Source: Agrobacterium fabrum str. C58
GTDB lineage: Bacteria; Pseudomonadota; Alphaproteobacteria; Rhizobiales; Rhizobiaceae
Direction: 5' to 3'
NCBI RefSeq assembly: GCF_000092025.1
Contig: NC_003062.2
Location: 1,982,001-2,046,000, forward strand
Length of the DNA: 64,000 bases
A program made the translations under genes and the position numbers. This document shows positions 1-8,445 of the stretch, piece after piece (the first letter of the stretch is position 1; the number at the start of each line of letters is the position of its first letter). The notes under the pieces were generated by a model, which was given only the letters and a program-made list of their open reading frames with translations, was not told the origin of the DNA and did not search any database.

Positions 1-21
1 GGCCGAGACCTTGCCGCATAT

Positions 22-72
22 CGATCTCCCCCCTTGAGGGGGAGATGCCCGGCAGGGCAGAGGGGGGTAAAG
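22..72. repeat. Short palindromic intergenic repeat
   Basis: A 23-base near-perfect palindrome at 24-46 (arms ATCTCCCCC and GGGGGAGAT around TTGA) is followed by a small GCCC-GGCA-GGGC hairpin at 47-58 and a G-rich tail. I recognise this C-run/G-run arrangement as a common dispersed intergenic repeat of rhizobial chromosomes, though the family name is not certain. It lies just beyond the 3' end of the AraC-type gene and could also help end its transcript. Confidence 0.5.
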
Positions 73-111
73 CCCCACGCACCACAGATCTGCCGTGAAT
101 GGACACCCCAT

Positions 112-1017
112 CTACCCCGCCGCTATCTCACGCGAGGCGTCAACATCCCGCGACGGCGACAATCCATAAAACCGGCTATATTCGCGGCTGAACTGCGACG
201 GGCTCTGGTAACCGACGCGATGACCGGCGGTGCCGGCATCCAGCCGCTCCAGCAGCATCAGCCGGCGCGCCTCGTGCAGGCGAAGCTGCTTCTGATACTG
301 CACCGGCGTCATGGCCGTGATCGTCTTGAAATGATGGTGGAAGGACGAAACGCTCATGCCGATCTGTTCGGCCAGCTCTTCGATCCGGAGCTGGCGCGCG
401 AAATTCTCGCGCAGCCAGGCGATGGCGCGGGCGATGCGGTTGCCGTGGCTGCCGGCCGCGATGACGTTCATCAATTGCCCGCCGGCCGGTCCGGTCAGGA
501 TGCGATAGAGGATCTCCTGCTCGATCAGCGGCGCCATGGCGGCGATGTCGGCTGGACGATCAAGCAAGCGCAGGAGCCGTATGGCCGCATCGAGAAGTTC
601 CGGTGTTGCCCTGTTGACGACGATGCCGCGCTGCGCATTCGCCGGCTCCGAAGATGGATCGATCGGTATGCGGCGCATGAGATCGAGCAGCTTTTCACTA
701 TCGATGGCAAGGGCAATACAGAAATGCGGCACCTCCCGGCTCGCCTCCACCACCCGCCATGCAACAGGCAGATCGAGCGATGTCAGAAGATAATCACCCG
801 CGCCGTAATTTATGGTGTCCGTGCCCAATTGCACGCTTTTCGACCCCTGGATTACCATAGCGAGACAGGGGCGGTAATTGCCGTGGCATGGTGCGCTGGG
901 GATCGTGCGCCGACTGATGCCGAGGGATTCGATCGCCGTCCGCACCTCACCGTCATGGGTGGCGTGCCGCGCGGCGATGGCGGCGATCTCCTGATAGACA
1001 TTGAACGGGAAGGACAT
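112..1017 (-). CDS. AraC-family transcriptional regulator
   Basis: A 301-residue DNA-binding regulator. The first ~180 residues resemble the AraC-type N-terminal effector domain found in regulators next to alcohol dehydrogenase genes. Residues ~195-295 form the double helix-turn-helix ([17 protein letters not shown] first helix pair, then a [17 protein letters not shown] second motif). The gene is divergent from the zinc alcohol dehydrogenase at 1207, with a 189-base shared control region holding inverted repeats, so it most likely controls that gene. The second recognition motif departs a little from the usual GYxSxSxFxRxFKRxFG pattern but is intact. The effector is unknown; an aldehyde or alcohol is a guess from context. 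Confidence 0.85.
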   Translation of the reverse strand: MSFPFNVYQEIAAIAARHATHDGEVRTAIESLGISRRTIPSAPCHGNYRPCLAMVIQGSKSVQLGTDTINYGAGDYLLTSLDLPVAWRVVEASREVPHFCIALAIDSEKLLDLMRRIPIDPSSEPANAQRGIVVNRATPELLDAAIRLLRLLDRPADIAAMAPLIEQEILYRILTGPAGGQLMNVIAAGSHGNRIARAIAWLRENFARQLRIEELAEQIGMSVSSFHHHFKTITAMTPVQYQKQLRLHEARRLMLLERLDAGTAGHRVGYQSPSQFSREYSRFYGLSPSRDVDASREIAAG

Positions 1018-1093
1018 GGGGGAAATCCCTTAACTGAAAGAAGAGATGTATTGGATGTTGCTTATCTAGAAAGCCGCCCGCCATCCGCAAAGA

Positions 1094-1128
1094 GCACGAT
1101 GTGTATTTTTTGCAGGATCGTGCAAAAA
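1094..1128. promoter_or_regulatory. Overlapping inverted repeats, candidate AraC operator
   Basis: Two perfect 7-base inverted repeats interlock in the divergent promoter region: GCACGAT (1094-1100) with ATCGTGC (1117-1123), and TTTTTGC (1107-1113) with GCAAAAA (1122-1128). The position between the AraC-type gene and the dehydrogenase fits an operator for the regulator. Binding is inferred, not shown. Confidence 0.45.
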
Positions 1129-1206
1129 GCTCGGAGGATCGCTCTAACGCCTCTTTGCACTTCCATCGCATATTCCGCCGTCCCCAACTCCCGAAAGGAT
1201 ATTCAG

Positions 1207-2253
1207 ATGGCTATTGCAAGAGGTTATGCTGCGACCGACGCGTCGAAGCCGCTTACCCCGTTCACCTTCGAACGCCGCGAGCCGAATGATGACGACGTCG
1301 TCATCGATATCAAATATGCCGGCATCTGCCACTCGGACATCCACACCGTCCGCAACGAATGGCACAATGCCGTTTACCCGATCGTTCCGGGCCACGAAAT
1401 CGCCGGTGTCGTGCGGGCCGTTGGTTCCAAGGTCACGCGGTTCAAGGTCGGCGACCATGTCGGCGTCGGCTGCTTTGTCGATTCCTGCGTTGGCTGCGCC
1501 ACCCGCGATGTCGACAATGAGCAGTATATGCCGGGTCTCGTGCAGACCTACAATTCCGTTGAACGGGACGGCAAGAGCGCGACCCAGGGCGGTTATTCCG
1601 ACCATATCGTGGTCAGGGAAGACTACGTCCTGTCCATCCCGGACAACCTGCCGCTCGATGCCTCCGCGCCGCTTCTCTGCGCCGGCATCACGCTCTATTC
1701 GCCGCTGCAGCACTGGAATGCAGGCCCCGGCAAGAAAGTGGCTATCGTCGGCATGGGTGGCCTTGGCCACATGGGCGTGAAGATCGGCTCGGCCATGGGC
1801 GCTGATATCACCGTTCTCTCGCAGACGCTGTCGAAGAAGGAAGACGGCCTCAAGCTCGGCGCGAAGGAATATTACGCCACCAGCGACGCCTCGACCTTTG
1901 AGAAACTCGCCGGCACCTTCGACCTGATCCTGTGCACAGTCTCGGCCGAAATCGACTGGAACGCCTACCTCAACCTGCTCAAGGTCAACGGCACGATGGT
2001 TCTGCTCGGCGTGCCGGAACATGCGATCCCGGTGCACGCATTCTCGGTCATTCCCGCCCGCCGTTCGCTCGCCGGTTCGATGATCGGCTCGATCAAGGAA
2101 ACCCAGGAAATGCTGGATTTCTGCGGCAAGCACGACATCGTTTCGGAAATCGAAACGATCGGCATCAAGGACGTCAACGAAGCCTATGAGCGCGTGCTGA
2201 AGAGCGACGTGCGTTACCGCTTCGTCATCGACATGGCCTCGCTCGACGCTTGA
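1207..2253 (+). CDS. Zinc-type NAD(P)-dependent alcohol dehydrogenase, CAD/YahK-like
   Basis: A 348-residue medium-chain dehydrogenase that should interconvert aldehydes and alcohols with NADP(H). Catalytic zinc ligands are visible as Cys41, His63/Glu64 (GHE motif) and Cys158. The nucleotide-binding GMGGLG lies at 182-187. The start is the ATG after AAAGGATATTCAG. A longer open frame upstream, back to position 34, is antisense to the AraC gene and is not credible. Odd point: the structural-zinc lobe keeps Cys94 and Cys97, but the third and fourth expected cysteines are Arg100 and Met108, so this zinc site is probably absent. The gene is divergent from the AraC-type regulator. Confidence 0.9.
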   Translation: MAIARGYAATDASKPLTPFTFERREPNDDDVVIDIKYAGICHSDIHTVRNEWHNAVYPIVPGHEIAGVVRAVGSKVTRFKVGDHVGVGCFVDSCVGCATRDVDNEQYMPGLVQTYNSVERDGKSATQGGYSDHIVVREDYVLSIPDNLPLDASAPLLCAGITLYSPLQHWNAGPGKKVAIVGMGGLGHMGVKIGSAMGADITVLSQTLSKKEDGLKLGAKEYYATSDASTFEKLAGTFDLILCTVSAEIDWNAYLNLLKVNGTMVLLGVPEHAIPVHAFSVIPARRSLAGSMIGSIKETQEMLDFCGKHDIVSEIETIGIKDVNEAYERVLKSDVRYRFVIDMASLDA

Positions 2254-2280
2254 TACGCGTAGAGACGACCAAATAAACAA

Positions 2281-2310
2281 GGGCGGGAAGCCATGCTTCC
2301 CGCCCTTTCC
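2281..2310. terminator. Bidirectional hairpin terminator between convergent genes
   Basis: A perfect 10-bp stem, GGGCGGGAAG (2281-2290) with CTTCCCGCCC (2296-2305), with a 5-base loop. It is followed by a T-rich run on the plus strand and by TTGTTTATTT on the minus strand. It sits between the ends of the dehydrogenase gene and ndh, so it can serve both. Confidence 0.75.
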
Positions 2311-2319
2311 TTTGTTACT

Positions 2320-3585
2320 TCAGGCCTCGTCCTTCAGCGTCTCTTTCTGGGTAATCAGGCGCGCACTGTGCTGGCCGCTCAGATAAATCCACAGCCAGCT
2401 CCACGCCACGGCCAGCCGCGACCGCGTTCCGATCAGGAAGTAGATATGGGCAAGCCCCCATATCCACCATGCCAGCACGCCCTTCAGCTTGAACCGGCCG
2501 AAATCGATCACCGCCGCGCGTTTGCCGATGGTGGCGAGATTGCCCTGATGGCTGTAGCGGAAGGGTGCCGGTATCGGCTTGCCCTCCAGTCGCGCCTTGA
2601 TGACCTTTGCCACATAAGCGCCCTGCTGCTTTGCCGCGGGCGCGATGCCCGGCACCGGCTTGCCGTTTTCCTGATTGACCGCGGCGGTATCGCCGATGAC
2701 GAAGATATCAGCATCGTCTTCGAGATGAAGCTGCGGCCCGACGATGACACGCCCTGCCCTGTCGCCGGCCGCATTCAGCCACTTCGCTGCCGGAGAGGCC
2801 TGCACACCGGCGGCCCAGACGACGGTGCGGCAGGGATAATAGGTCTCGCCCACCGTCACGCCCTCATCCGTGCAGGCCGTCACCGGCGTTCCGAGCAGAA
2901 CCTCGACGCCGAGCTTCTCAAGCGCTTCCTTCGCATAGGTCGAAAGATCCTCCGTGAAGACCGGCAGGACGCGAGGGCCGGCCTCCACAAGCAATACGCG
3001 GGTCTTTCTGGTATCGACATTGCGGAATTCCGCCGGCAGCGCCCTGTGGGCGAGCTCGGCGATCATGCCCGCCATTTCCACGCCGGTCGGGCCGGCCCCG
3101 ATGATGACGAAGGTCAGCAGCGCCTGCCGCTCCTCTTCACTGGTGGCAAGTTCGGCCCTTTCGAAGGCCAGAAGCAGGCGGCGGCGGATTGTCGTTGCAT
3201 CTTCCAGCGTCTTGAGGCCGGGGGCGGAACGCTCCCATTCGTCGTGACCGAAATAGGCGTGACGCGCGCCGGTGGCCAGCACCAGCGTATCGAAGCCGAT
3301 CACCTGGCCCGAATTCAGCTGCACGGTCCGCGCCGCCCGGTCCACGCCGGTCACCTCCGCAAGCAGGGTCGTCACTTCCTTGCGGTCGCGGTAAAGATGG
3401 CGGATCGGCCAGGCGATCTCGGATGTCGCCAGCGCCGTCGTCGCAACCTGATACAGCAGGGGCTGAAACAGGTGGTGATTGCGACGGTCGATTAATGTAA
3501 TGCGGACAGGGGCCCCCTCCAGCCCATGCACCAGTTGTAAACCGCCGAAGCCTCCACCCACGACGACAACATGATGTTCTTGCAT
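2320..3585 (-). CDS. ndh: Type II NADH dehydrogenase (NDH-2)
   Basis: A 421-residue non-proton-pumping NADH:quinone oxidoreductase, a peripheral membrane flavoprotein. The FAD-binding GGGFGG lies at residues 10-15, the ATG motif at ~105-107 (LATGARH), and the second Rossmann motif for NADH at 163-170 (GAGPTGVE). A Trp- and aliphatic-rich stretch near the C-terminus (LAWWIWGLAHIYFLIG and on) is the likely membrane anchor. I chose the ATG at 3585 because GGAAGG sits just upstream; the frame could extend to 3636, but that adds an unconserved-looking leader. It is convergent with the dehydrogenase gene and shares its terminator. Confidence 0.9.
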   Translation of the reverse strand: MQEHHVVVVGGGFGGLQLVHGLEGAPVRITLIDRRNHHLFQPLLYQVATTALATSEIAWPIRHLYRDRKEVTTLLAEVTGVDRAARTVQLNSGQVIGFDTLVLATGARHAYFGHDEWERSAPGLKTLEDATTIRRRLLLAFERAELATSEEERQALLTFVIIGAGPTGVEMAGMIAELAHRALPAEFRNVDTRKTRVLLVEAGPRVLPVFTEDLSTYAKEALEKLGVEVLLGTPVTACTDEGVTVGETYYPCRTVVWAAGVQASPAAKWLNAAGDRAGRVIVGPQLHLEDDADIFVIGDTAAVNQENGKPVPGIAPAAKQQGAYVAKVIKARLEGKPIPAPFRYSHQGNLATIGKRAAVIDFGRFKLKGVLAWWIWGLAHIYFLIGTRSRLAVAWSWLWIYLSGQHSARLITQKETLKDEA

Positions 3586-3657
3586 ATGTCTTTGCCTTCC
3601 AAAGCTCGCGCACGGAGCATGCGCAAGCCAAAGCATAGGCGAAAAAATTGACTTTGG

Positions 3658-4413
3658 TTATGAATTACGCTGACCGCAGGCCTGACAAAAACGCCGGACT
3701 GTTTCAGCCATGCCATATTCCATGGCATCTGCCGTCAGCCCGTGGCCGATCGATACCTCAGCGAGATTGGGGATACGTTTCATCAGCTTGGGCAGGTTCG
3801 CAACCGTCAGATCATGGCCGGCATTGACAGCAAGCCCGAGTGCTGCGGCATGATCCGCCGTCTGCCCAAGCTTCTCGACAAGCAGGTCAGCCTTTTGCGT
3901 ATCGTCAAAACAGCCGCCATAAGGGCCGGTGTAAAGCTCGATGCGGGCGGCCCCCGTCTCGGCCGCCAGCTCCACCGGCTCGCGTTCCCCGTCGCCATCG
4001 GCAAACAGTGAAACGCGCATGCCACCGGCCTTCAGGCGCCCGACGACATCTTTCAGAAAAACAGCATGTTTGCGGAAATCCCAGCCGTGGTCTGACGTCG
4101 CCTGCGACGGGTCGTCAGGCACCAGCGTCACCTGTTCCGGCTGGGTCTTTTCGCAGAGAACGAGAAAATCCTCGGTGGGATACCCTTCGATGTTGAATTC
4201 CGCGCCGGGGAAACGATCATCGATCAGCGCCCGCAGCACCGGCAGATCCGAAAAGCGGATATGGCGCTGGTCGGGCCGCGGGTGTACAGTCAACCCGCTT
4301 GCACCCGCCGAGAGCGCAATCTGCCCGAAATGCGCGACATCAGGCCAGGGAAGATCGCGGCGGTTGCGTAACATGGCAATTGCGTTCAGATTGACGGAAA
4401 GTTTTGCAGGCAT
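3658..4413 (-). CDS. pdxJ: Pyridoxine 5'-phosphate synthase
   Basis: A 251-residue TIM-barrel enzyme that condenses 1-deoxyxylulose 5-phosphate with 3-amino-2-oxopropyl phosphate, the last ring-closing step of DXP-dependent vitamin B6 synthesis. Signature residues are present: the [11 protein letters not shown] motif (His44, Arg46, His51), the catalytic Glu in FNIEGYP, Asn-Ala-Gly-His200 and the C-terminal phosphate-binding SIGHGL. Length is close to the family norm (~245). The ATG at 4413 fits the conserved start MxxKLSVNLN; a 20-residue upstream extension is possible but unlikely. No other B6 gene is nearby. Confidence 0.95.
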   Translation of the reverse strand: MPAKLSVNLNAIAMLRNRRDLPWPDVAHFGQIALSAGASGLTVHPRPDQRHIRFSDLPVLRALIDDRFPGAEFNIEGYPTEDFLVLCEKTQPEQVTLVPDDPSQATSDHGWDFRKHAVFLKDVVGRLKAGGMRVSLFADGDGEREPVELAAETGAARIELYTGPYGGCFDDTQKADLLVEKLGQTADHAAALGLAVNAGHDLTVANLPKLMKRIPNLAEVSIGHGLTADAMEYGMAETVRRFCQACGQRNS

Positions 4414-4502
4414 GGCATCGGGCTCCGGTTCGGAATTGATACCTTGTTTCACGCAGGTTGACGCCGACCGCAAGGAGGCCGATAAAATTTTTTAAAGCTG
4501 CG

Positions 4503-4527
4503 GGAACGAAAGCAGGCAATACACGTT
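4503..4527 (+). promoter_or_regulatory. General-stress (EcfG-type) promoter
   Basis: GGAAC at 4503-4507 and CGTT at 4524-4527 are separated by exactly 16 bases. This matches the consensus GGAAC-N16/17-CGTT of the alphaproteobacterial general stress sigma factor EcfG. It points at the MerR-LuxR hybrid gene whose ATG is 120 bases downstream. The match is read directly; use by EcfG is inferred. Confidence 0.6.
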
Positions 4528-4647
4528 ATGGTTTTTTTGCTGCGTTTGGCATGATGTCTTGATCAGAAGACGGGCCCGCGACGGGGGAACGAATAACGGA
4601 TGCCATAAAAAGCAGGCACACTGTCAAAAAGCGTGAAGGGGGAGACG

Positions 4648-5343
4648 ATGCAGGATGGCAGGATGCCGTTTGAACACGGCGACGAGGACAAACCCAATCT
4701 CAGGATCAGCAGCTTTCTACCGGATGTGAGCCTGCCTTCCTCCCTGCCCGCCGAACCGGTTCCCATCGCCGACATGGCCAATATTTTCGGAGTGACCCAC
4801 CGGACACTGCATTTTTACGAGGAAAAGGCACTGCTGACCTCGAAGCGCATCGGCCAGATGCGCGTTTATACCCACCGCAACGTTCAGCGCATGGCCGTCA
4901 TCAACGTCTGTCGCGAAGTGGGCATCTCCGTTGCCGCGATTACCGAAATCATGGAAAAACTCGTCCGGTCGCTCTCGCAGGAAGAGGCGGACGACATATT
5001 CCACGCCGCATTGCGGCAGCGGAAGAGAGAATTGACCTCCGAGCTTTCCACCCTCCAGCGTCAGGCCCAGCAGATCGAGGAATTGCTGGTGACGGAGACG
5101 GATGCGGACGGCATGGATGGCACTGAGCGGGCACCGGCAAAGGACATCGCCCTCACCGACACCGAACGTAAATGCCTGGAACTGATGGCGGAGGGTTATG
5201 CGCCAGTGCGGCTTGCCCGCGCCCTTGGCCTTTCAGGCAGCGATCTCAACACGCTGGAGGCAAAGATCATCGGCAAGTTCAGTGCCAGCAACCGCTTTCA
5301 GGCGGTCGCCAAGGCGGTTCTGCTCGGCGTCATCCGTGCCTGA
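4648..5343 (+). CDS. Hybrid regulator: MerR-type DNA-binding domain plus LuxR-type C-terminal helix-turn-helix
   Basis: A 231-residue protein. Residues ~39-105 are a MerR winged helix-turn-helix (IADMANIFGVTHRTLHFYEEKALL, then RVYTHRNVQR), preceded by a ~38-residue unstructured-looking leader. Residues ~108-148 are a probable coiled coil, as in MerR dimers. Residues ~168-231 read like a LuxR/GerE-type domain (LTDTERKCLELMAEGYAPVRLARALGL, then NTLEAKIIGKF and the AVAKAVLLGVI end). No metal-binding cysteine pattern is seen. The start is the ATG with an AGGGGGAG ribosome site just before it. A general-stress promoter motif lies 120 bases upstream. Target genes are unknown. Confidence 0.85.
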   Translation: MQDGRMPFEHGDEDKPNLRISSFLPDVSLPSSLPAEPVPIADMANIFGVTHRTLHFYEEKALLTSKRIGQMRVYTHRNVQRMAVINVCREVGISVAAITEIMEKLVRSLSQEEADDIFHAALRQRKRELTSELSTLQRQAQQIEELLVTETDADGMDGTERAPAKDIALTDTERKCLELMAEGYAPVRLARALGLSGSDLNTLEAKIIGKFSASNRFQAVAKAVLLGVIRA

Positions 5344-6471
5344 TCAACGAACGATCGTCAGGGTTTCGGCCGCGCGGGTGATGGCAGTGTAAAGCCATCT
5401 TTCGCGAGAATCACGGAAAGCATAGCTCTCGTCGAAGAGAACCACATTGTTCCATTGCGAACCCTGTGCCTTGTGCACGGTCAGCGCGTAACCGAAATCG
5501 AACTCGTCGTACCTCTTGCGGGTCGACCAGGGAATTTCGGTCTCCACATCCTCGAAGGCCGCCTTCAGCAATTTGATCTTGGCCGCACCGCGATCCATAT
5601 CGTCATCTTCCGGCCGGATCATCAGGTTGATGCCGGGTTTCACCGTCTCGCGCGATGAACTCATCACCTGCCACAGCGAGCCGTTGAGCAGGCCCTTGGC
5701 CGGATCGTTGCGAAGGCAGACCAGCTTGTCGCCGGACTGTGGATAATCGGCGGAAAAACCCTTCAGCTCACGAAGCCGCTGATTGTAGCGGCGGCGGGTG
5801 CGATTGGTGCCGACCAGAACCTGATCGGCCTCGAGCACCAGCGACTGCGTCACTTCGGACTTGGAAATCACCTGCGCGGAGCCATAATCGCCGCGCATGA
5901 TCTCGCGGCCTTCGCGCACATCCATGGCAAGATGGATGATGGGGTTATCCTTGGCCTGGCGGTGGATTTCCGACAGCAGAAAATCCGGCTCCTGCTCGGT
6001 AAAAAAGCCGCCGCCCGAAACCGGCGGCAGCTGGCCGGGATCACCAAGCACGAGGATCGGTGTGCCGAAACTCATCAGATCCTTGCCGAGCTGCTCGTCC
6101 ACCATCGAGCATTCATCGATGATGATCAGCGCTGCCTTGGCGAGCGGGCTCTGGCGGTTGATGGAAAACATCGGCGCAACAGAGGTTTTGCCGGTTTCCT
6201 CGTCTTCGACCGTTTCTTCACCGCGTGGGCGGTAGATCAGCGAATGAATGGTGCGGGCATTGGTCGCCCCGCGCGAACGCAGCACCTGCGCCGCCTTGCC
6301 GGTGAAGGCAGCAAACAGCACCTCACCATCGACATTTTCCGCAAAATGCTTGGCAAGCGTCGTCTTGCCCGTTCCGGCATAACCGAACAGCCGGAAAACC
6401 GGCGTCCGGCCTTCTTTCAGCCAGCGGGAAACAGCCTTGAGCGCTTCGTCCTGTTGCGGTGAAAATAACAT
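5344..6471 (-). CDS. RecD-like superfamily 1 DNA helicase / AAA ATPase
   Basis: A 375-residue ATP-dependent helicase of the RecD/TraA-like group. Walker A is GYAGTGKTT (30-38), Walker B is IIIDECSMV around Asp119-Glu120, motif III is LGDPGQLPP (142-150), and the C-terminal ALTVHKAQGSQW box with the TAITRA motif matches the UvrD_C_2-type domain. It lacks the N-terminal region of full RecD and looks like the short stand-alone form common in alphaproteobacteria. Its stop codon abuts the stop of the MerR-LuxR gene through a TGATCA palindrome, so the two genes converge with no spacer. A role in DNA repair or recombination is inferred. Confidence 0.85.
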   Translation of the reverse strand: MLFSPQQDEALKAVSRWLKEGRTPVFRLFGYAGTGKTTLAKHFAENVDGEVLFAAFTGKAAQVLRSRGATNARTIHSLIYRPRGEETVEDEETGKTSVAPMFSINRQSPLAKAALIIIDECSMVDEQLGKDLMSFGTPILVLGDPGQLPPVSGGGFFTEQEPDFLLSEIHRQAKDNPIIHLAMDVREGREIMRGDYGSAQVISKSEVTQSLVLEADQVLVGTNRTRRRYNQRLRELKGFSADYPQSGDKLVCLRNDPAKGLLNGSLWQVMSSSRETVKPGINLMIRPEDDDMDRGAAKIKLLKAAFEDVETEIPWSTRKRYDEFDFGYALTVHKAQGSQWNNVVLFDESYAFRDSRERWLYTAITRAAETLTIVR

Positions 6472-6550
6472 GCGTCCTCATCGCAGGATTCGAGCCTGAT
6501 GCGCAACAGAAAAAGAACGAAAGATGAATCGCGCAATGAGAATGATGACC

Positions 6551-7033
6551 TCAATGCGCCGCCTGCTTCTCGACAAGCTGCGCCAGCTGCTCCGCAACCG
6601 TGTTCCAGCCGTCGAAGAACCCCATCTCCGCGTGCCTGTCGCGGTCGGCAAGGTTGTTGTGCATGGCATAGGCCTCATATTCCATGCCATCAGGATGATC
6701 GCGAAACGTCATCACGGCGGTGAGGAACGGCTGGGCGGAGGGCCGGAAACCCGCCGTCAGCGCATCGGTGAAGATGAGGCGCTGCTCATGATCCACCGCC
6801 AGGAAACAGCCGCTGACATGCTGGCCAAATTCCCTGCCGTCTTCGCTGTAGCGCGTCTCGAAAGCACCGCCGGGGTGAAGCTCCATTTTGTCCACCCGGC
6901 ACTGGCCGGGATGCGGCACCCACCATTGTTCCAGGCTGGTCTTGTCCGTCCAGGCATTCCAGACCAGCCGGCGCGGCGCCTTGATGATGCGTGAAATCTT
7001 CAGGTCGAGATCGGGATTGAAAGTCTCGGTCAT
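6551..7033 (-). CDS. SRPBCC (AHSA1-like) domain protein
   Basis: A 160-residue START-fold protein with the typical opening of the family (ISRIIKAPRRLVWNAWTDKTSLEQWWVP), the central GGAFETRY strand and a C-terminal helix ending GWNTVAEQLAQLV. Such proteins bind hydrophobic ligands in a cavity; no catalytic residues can be named. Its ATG overlaps the stop of the ArsR gene upstream (ATGA at 7030-7033), so the two are translationally coupled. ArsR-SRPBCC pairs are a common module in rhizobia, usually of unknown ligand. Confidence 0.85.
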   Translation of the reverse strand: MTETFNPDLDLKISRIIKAPRRLVWNAWTDKTSLEQWWVPHPGQCRVDKMELHPGGAFETRYSEDGREFGQHVSGCFLAVDHEQRLIFTDALTAGFRPSAQPFLTAVMTFRDHPDGMEYEAYAMHNNLADRDRHAEMGFFDGWNTVAEQLAQLVEKQAAH

Positions 7034-7389
7034 TGGTCATTCTCCCCTTTGCTGGACATCCTGTCCTGTTGCGCCATGACGAATTGCTCGAGCCGGTCGG
7101 TGCGGCCCTCCCAGACGGCACGCTGTTGCGAAAGCCAGCCATCGAGCATGGAAAACCTCTGTTTCTCCAGCGAGCAGAACCGGACACGCCCCTGCTTGCG
7201 TGTCACGATCAGCCCCGCCTCCTCCAGCTGGCGGATATGTTTCATGAAGGATGGCAGGGCCATAGCGAAGGGTTCGGCCAGCGTTCCAATGCTCGCCTCC
7301 CCGCCGCCCAGCCGCAGGATCACGGCCCTGCGGGTCGGATCGGCGAGAGACTGGAAGATATCGTTGAGCGCGTCTGAATAGTTTTCCAT
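7030..7389 (-). CDS. ArsR-family transcriptional regulator
   Basis: A 119-residue winged helix-turn-helix repressor (FQSLADPTRRAVILRLGGGEASIGTLAEPF, then SFMKHIRQLEEAGLIVTRKQGRVRF). The metal-binding ELCVCDL-type motif of metal-sensing ArsR proteins is absent, so it is of the metal-independent kind paired with SRPBCC proteins. The start could also be at 7404; neither site has a clear ribosome-binding sequence, and I prefer MENYSDALN by family pattern. An imperfect inverted repeat (GCTAAC...CTTAGC, 7393-7419) lies just upstream and may be an autoregulatory operator. Confidence 0.85.
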   Translation of the reverse strand: MENYSDALNDIFQSLADPTRRAVILRLGGGEASIGTLAEPFAMALPSFMKHIRQLEEAGLIVTRKQGRVRFCSLEKQRFSMLDGWLSQQRAVWEGRTDRLEQFVMAQQDRMSSKGENDQ

Positions 7390-7453
7390 AAAGCTAACTA
7401 TCATGGGAAAACACTTAGCTCAATGGATAAGTTTAAAAAATATTTCGCAACGG

Positions 7454-7480
7454 GGAATAAACCGGCGCGCGACGGTGTCT
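7454..7480 (+). promoter_or_regulatory. Candidate ECF-sigma promoter
   Basis: GGAATAA (7454-7460) and GTCT (7477-7480) are 16 bases apart, the usual architecture of ECF-dependent promoters. It precedes the secreted repeat protein, ECF sigma and anti-sigma genes, which suggests autoregulation of the operon. Which sigma factor uses it cannot be shown from sequence alone. Confidence 0.4.
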
Positions 7481-7529
7481 CTTGATGCGCTGGCGGCTTG
7501 AGCCCGCCCGAACCAAGGAGGATATGTCC

Positions 7530-7904
7530 ATGAAAATCCGCTTTATCGTTCCCGCCCTCGTTCTGGCTTTTGCCGGAACGGCCTATGCAGCGCCGGCGGT
7601 CGAAACGGTCAAAACCGACAAAGGCAATGTGCTTGCCGGCGAAAAAGGCATGACGCTCTACACTTTCAAGAACGACAAGAAGGGCGTATCCAATTGTTAC
7701 GACAAATGCGCGGTGAACTGGCCGCCGTTTTTTGCAGCCGCCAGTGACAAGGCCGAGGGCGCCTATTCCCTCTTGAAGCGCAAGGACGGCAAGATGCAGT
7801 GGGCAAAGGACGGCATGCCGCTTTATTACTGGGTCAAGGACACGAAAAAGGGCGACGCCACCGGCGACGGTATGAACGGTGTATGGGATGCCGCAAAACC
7901 CTGA
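7530..7904 (+). CDS. Secreted repeat protein (COG4315 / PF03640 type)
   Basis: A 124-residue exported protein. Residues 1-20 form a signal peptide (MKIRFIVPALVLAFAGTAYA, cleavage after AYA). The mature part has two copies of the family's short repeat: GMTLYTFKNDKKGVSNCYDKC with the following WPPF, and GKMQWAKDGMPLYYW with the following KGD. The paired cysteines in SNCYDKC are typical. Function of the family is not established. The start at 7530 is preferred because AAGGAGG lies eight bases before it; an in-frame ATG at 7524 is too close. It stands directly before the ECF sigma gene and is probably its co-transcribed target. Confidence 0.85.
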   Translation: MKIRFIVPALVLAFAGTAYAAPAVETVKTDKGNVLAGEKGMTLYTFKNDKKGVSNCYDKCAVNWPPFFAAASDKAEGAYSLLKRKDGKMQWAKDGMPLYYWVKDTKKGDATGDGMNGVWDAAKP

Positions 7905-7908
7905 TGGC

Positions 7909-8445
7909 ATGAATGGTGAAAAGCGGGGGAGCCACTCCCCCGCAACCGGCAGCTTCGAAACGGAGATGCTGGCGTTGATACCCATGCTGCGCCGTTATTC
8001 CCGCAGCCTTTCCCGTTCCGATGCCGATGGCGAGGACCTGTTGCAGGACTGCGTGGAAAAGGCACTTGCCAACAAAAGGCAATGGCGCGGAACGGGTTTG
8101 AAAACATGGGCTTACACGATAATGACGAATCTTTATCGCAACCGCCACCGCGCCGAGAAACGTCATCCGTCCGAAAGCCTCGACGGCCATGAGACCATTG
8201 CCATCCCGGACACGCTTTCCGACACGCTGGAGAACGACCGGCTGCATCGCGCGCTAGCACTTCTTTCACCGGATATGCGGGCAGTGCTGATGCTGGTGAC
8301 GGTGGAAGGCTACAGCTATCAGGAGGCGGCCGAGACCTTGGCGATCCCGCTCGGCACCGTCATGTCCAGGCTGTCTCGCGCCCGCGAAACACTTCGCCAG
8401 CATCTGGCGGAGGATAATATCATACCCCTGCGGAGACCACGATGA
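7909..8445 (+). CDS. ECF-type RNA polymerase sigma factor
   Basis: A ~178-residue sigma-70 family factor. Region 2 is near residues 20-85 (MLRRYSRSLSRSDADGEDLLQDCVEKAL, with the promoter-melting TWAYTIMTNLYRNRHR), and region 4 is near 115-165 (LLSPDMRAVLMLVTVEGYSYQEAAETLAIPLGTVMSRLSRARETL). The start is uncertain: no good ribosome site is seen, and alternatives include 7879 (GTG, inside the previous gene), 7888 and 7966. The stop overlaps the anti-sigma start (ATGA, 8442-8445), which is the standard arrangement for an ECF and its cognate inhibitor. The stress that activates it is not evident. Confidence 0.88.
   Translation: MNGEKRGSHSPATGSFETEMLALIPMLRRYSRSLSRSDADGEDLLQDCVEKALANKRQWRGTGLKTWAYTIMTNLYRNRHRAEKRHPSESLDGHETIAIPDTLSDTLENDRLHRALALLSPDMRAVLMLVTVEGYSYQEAAETLAIPLGTVMSRLSRARETLRQHLAEDNIIPLRRPR

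Noticed and set aside
34..1206. In-frame extension of the alcohol dehydrogenase to a 739-residue protein
   Set aside because: The first 391 codons are antisense to the AraC-type gene and show no protein-like pattern; the family start is the ATG at 1207 with a ribosome site.
1144..2280. A 378-codon open frame on the minus strand
   Set aside because: It is antisense to the dehydrogenase and matches no family.
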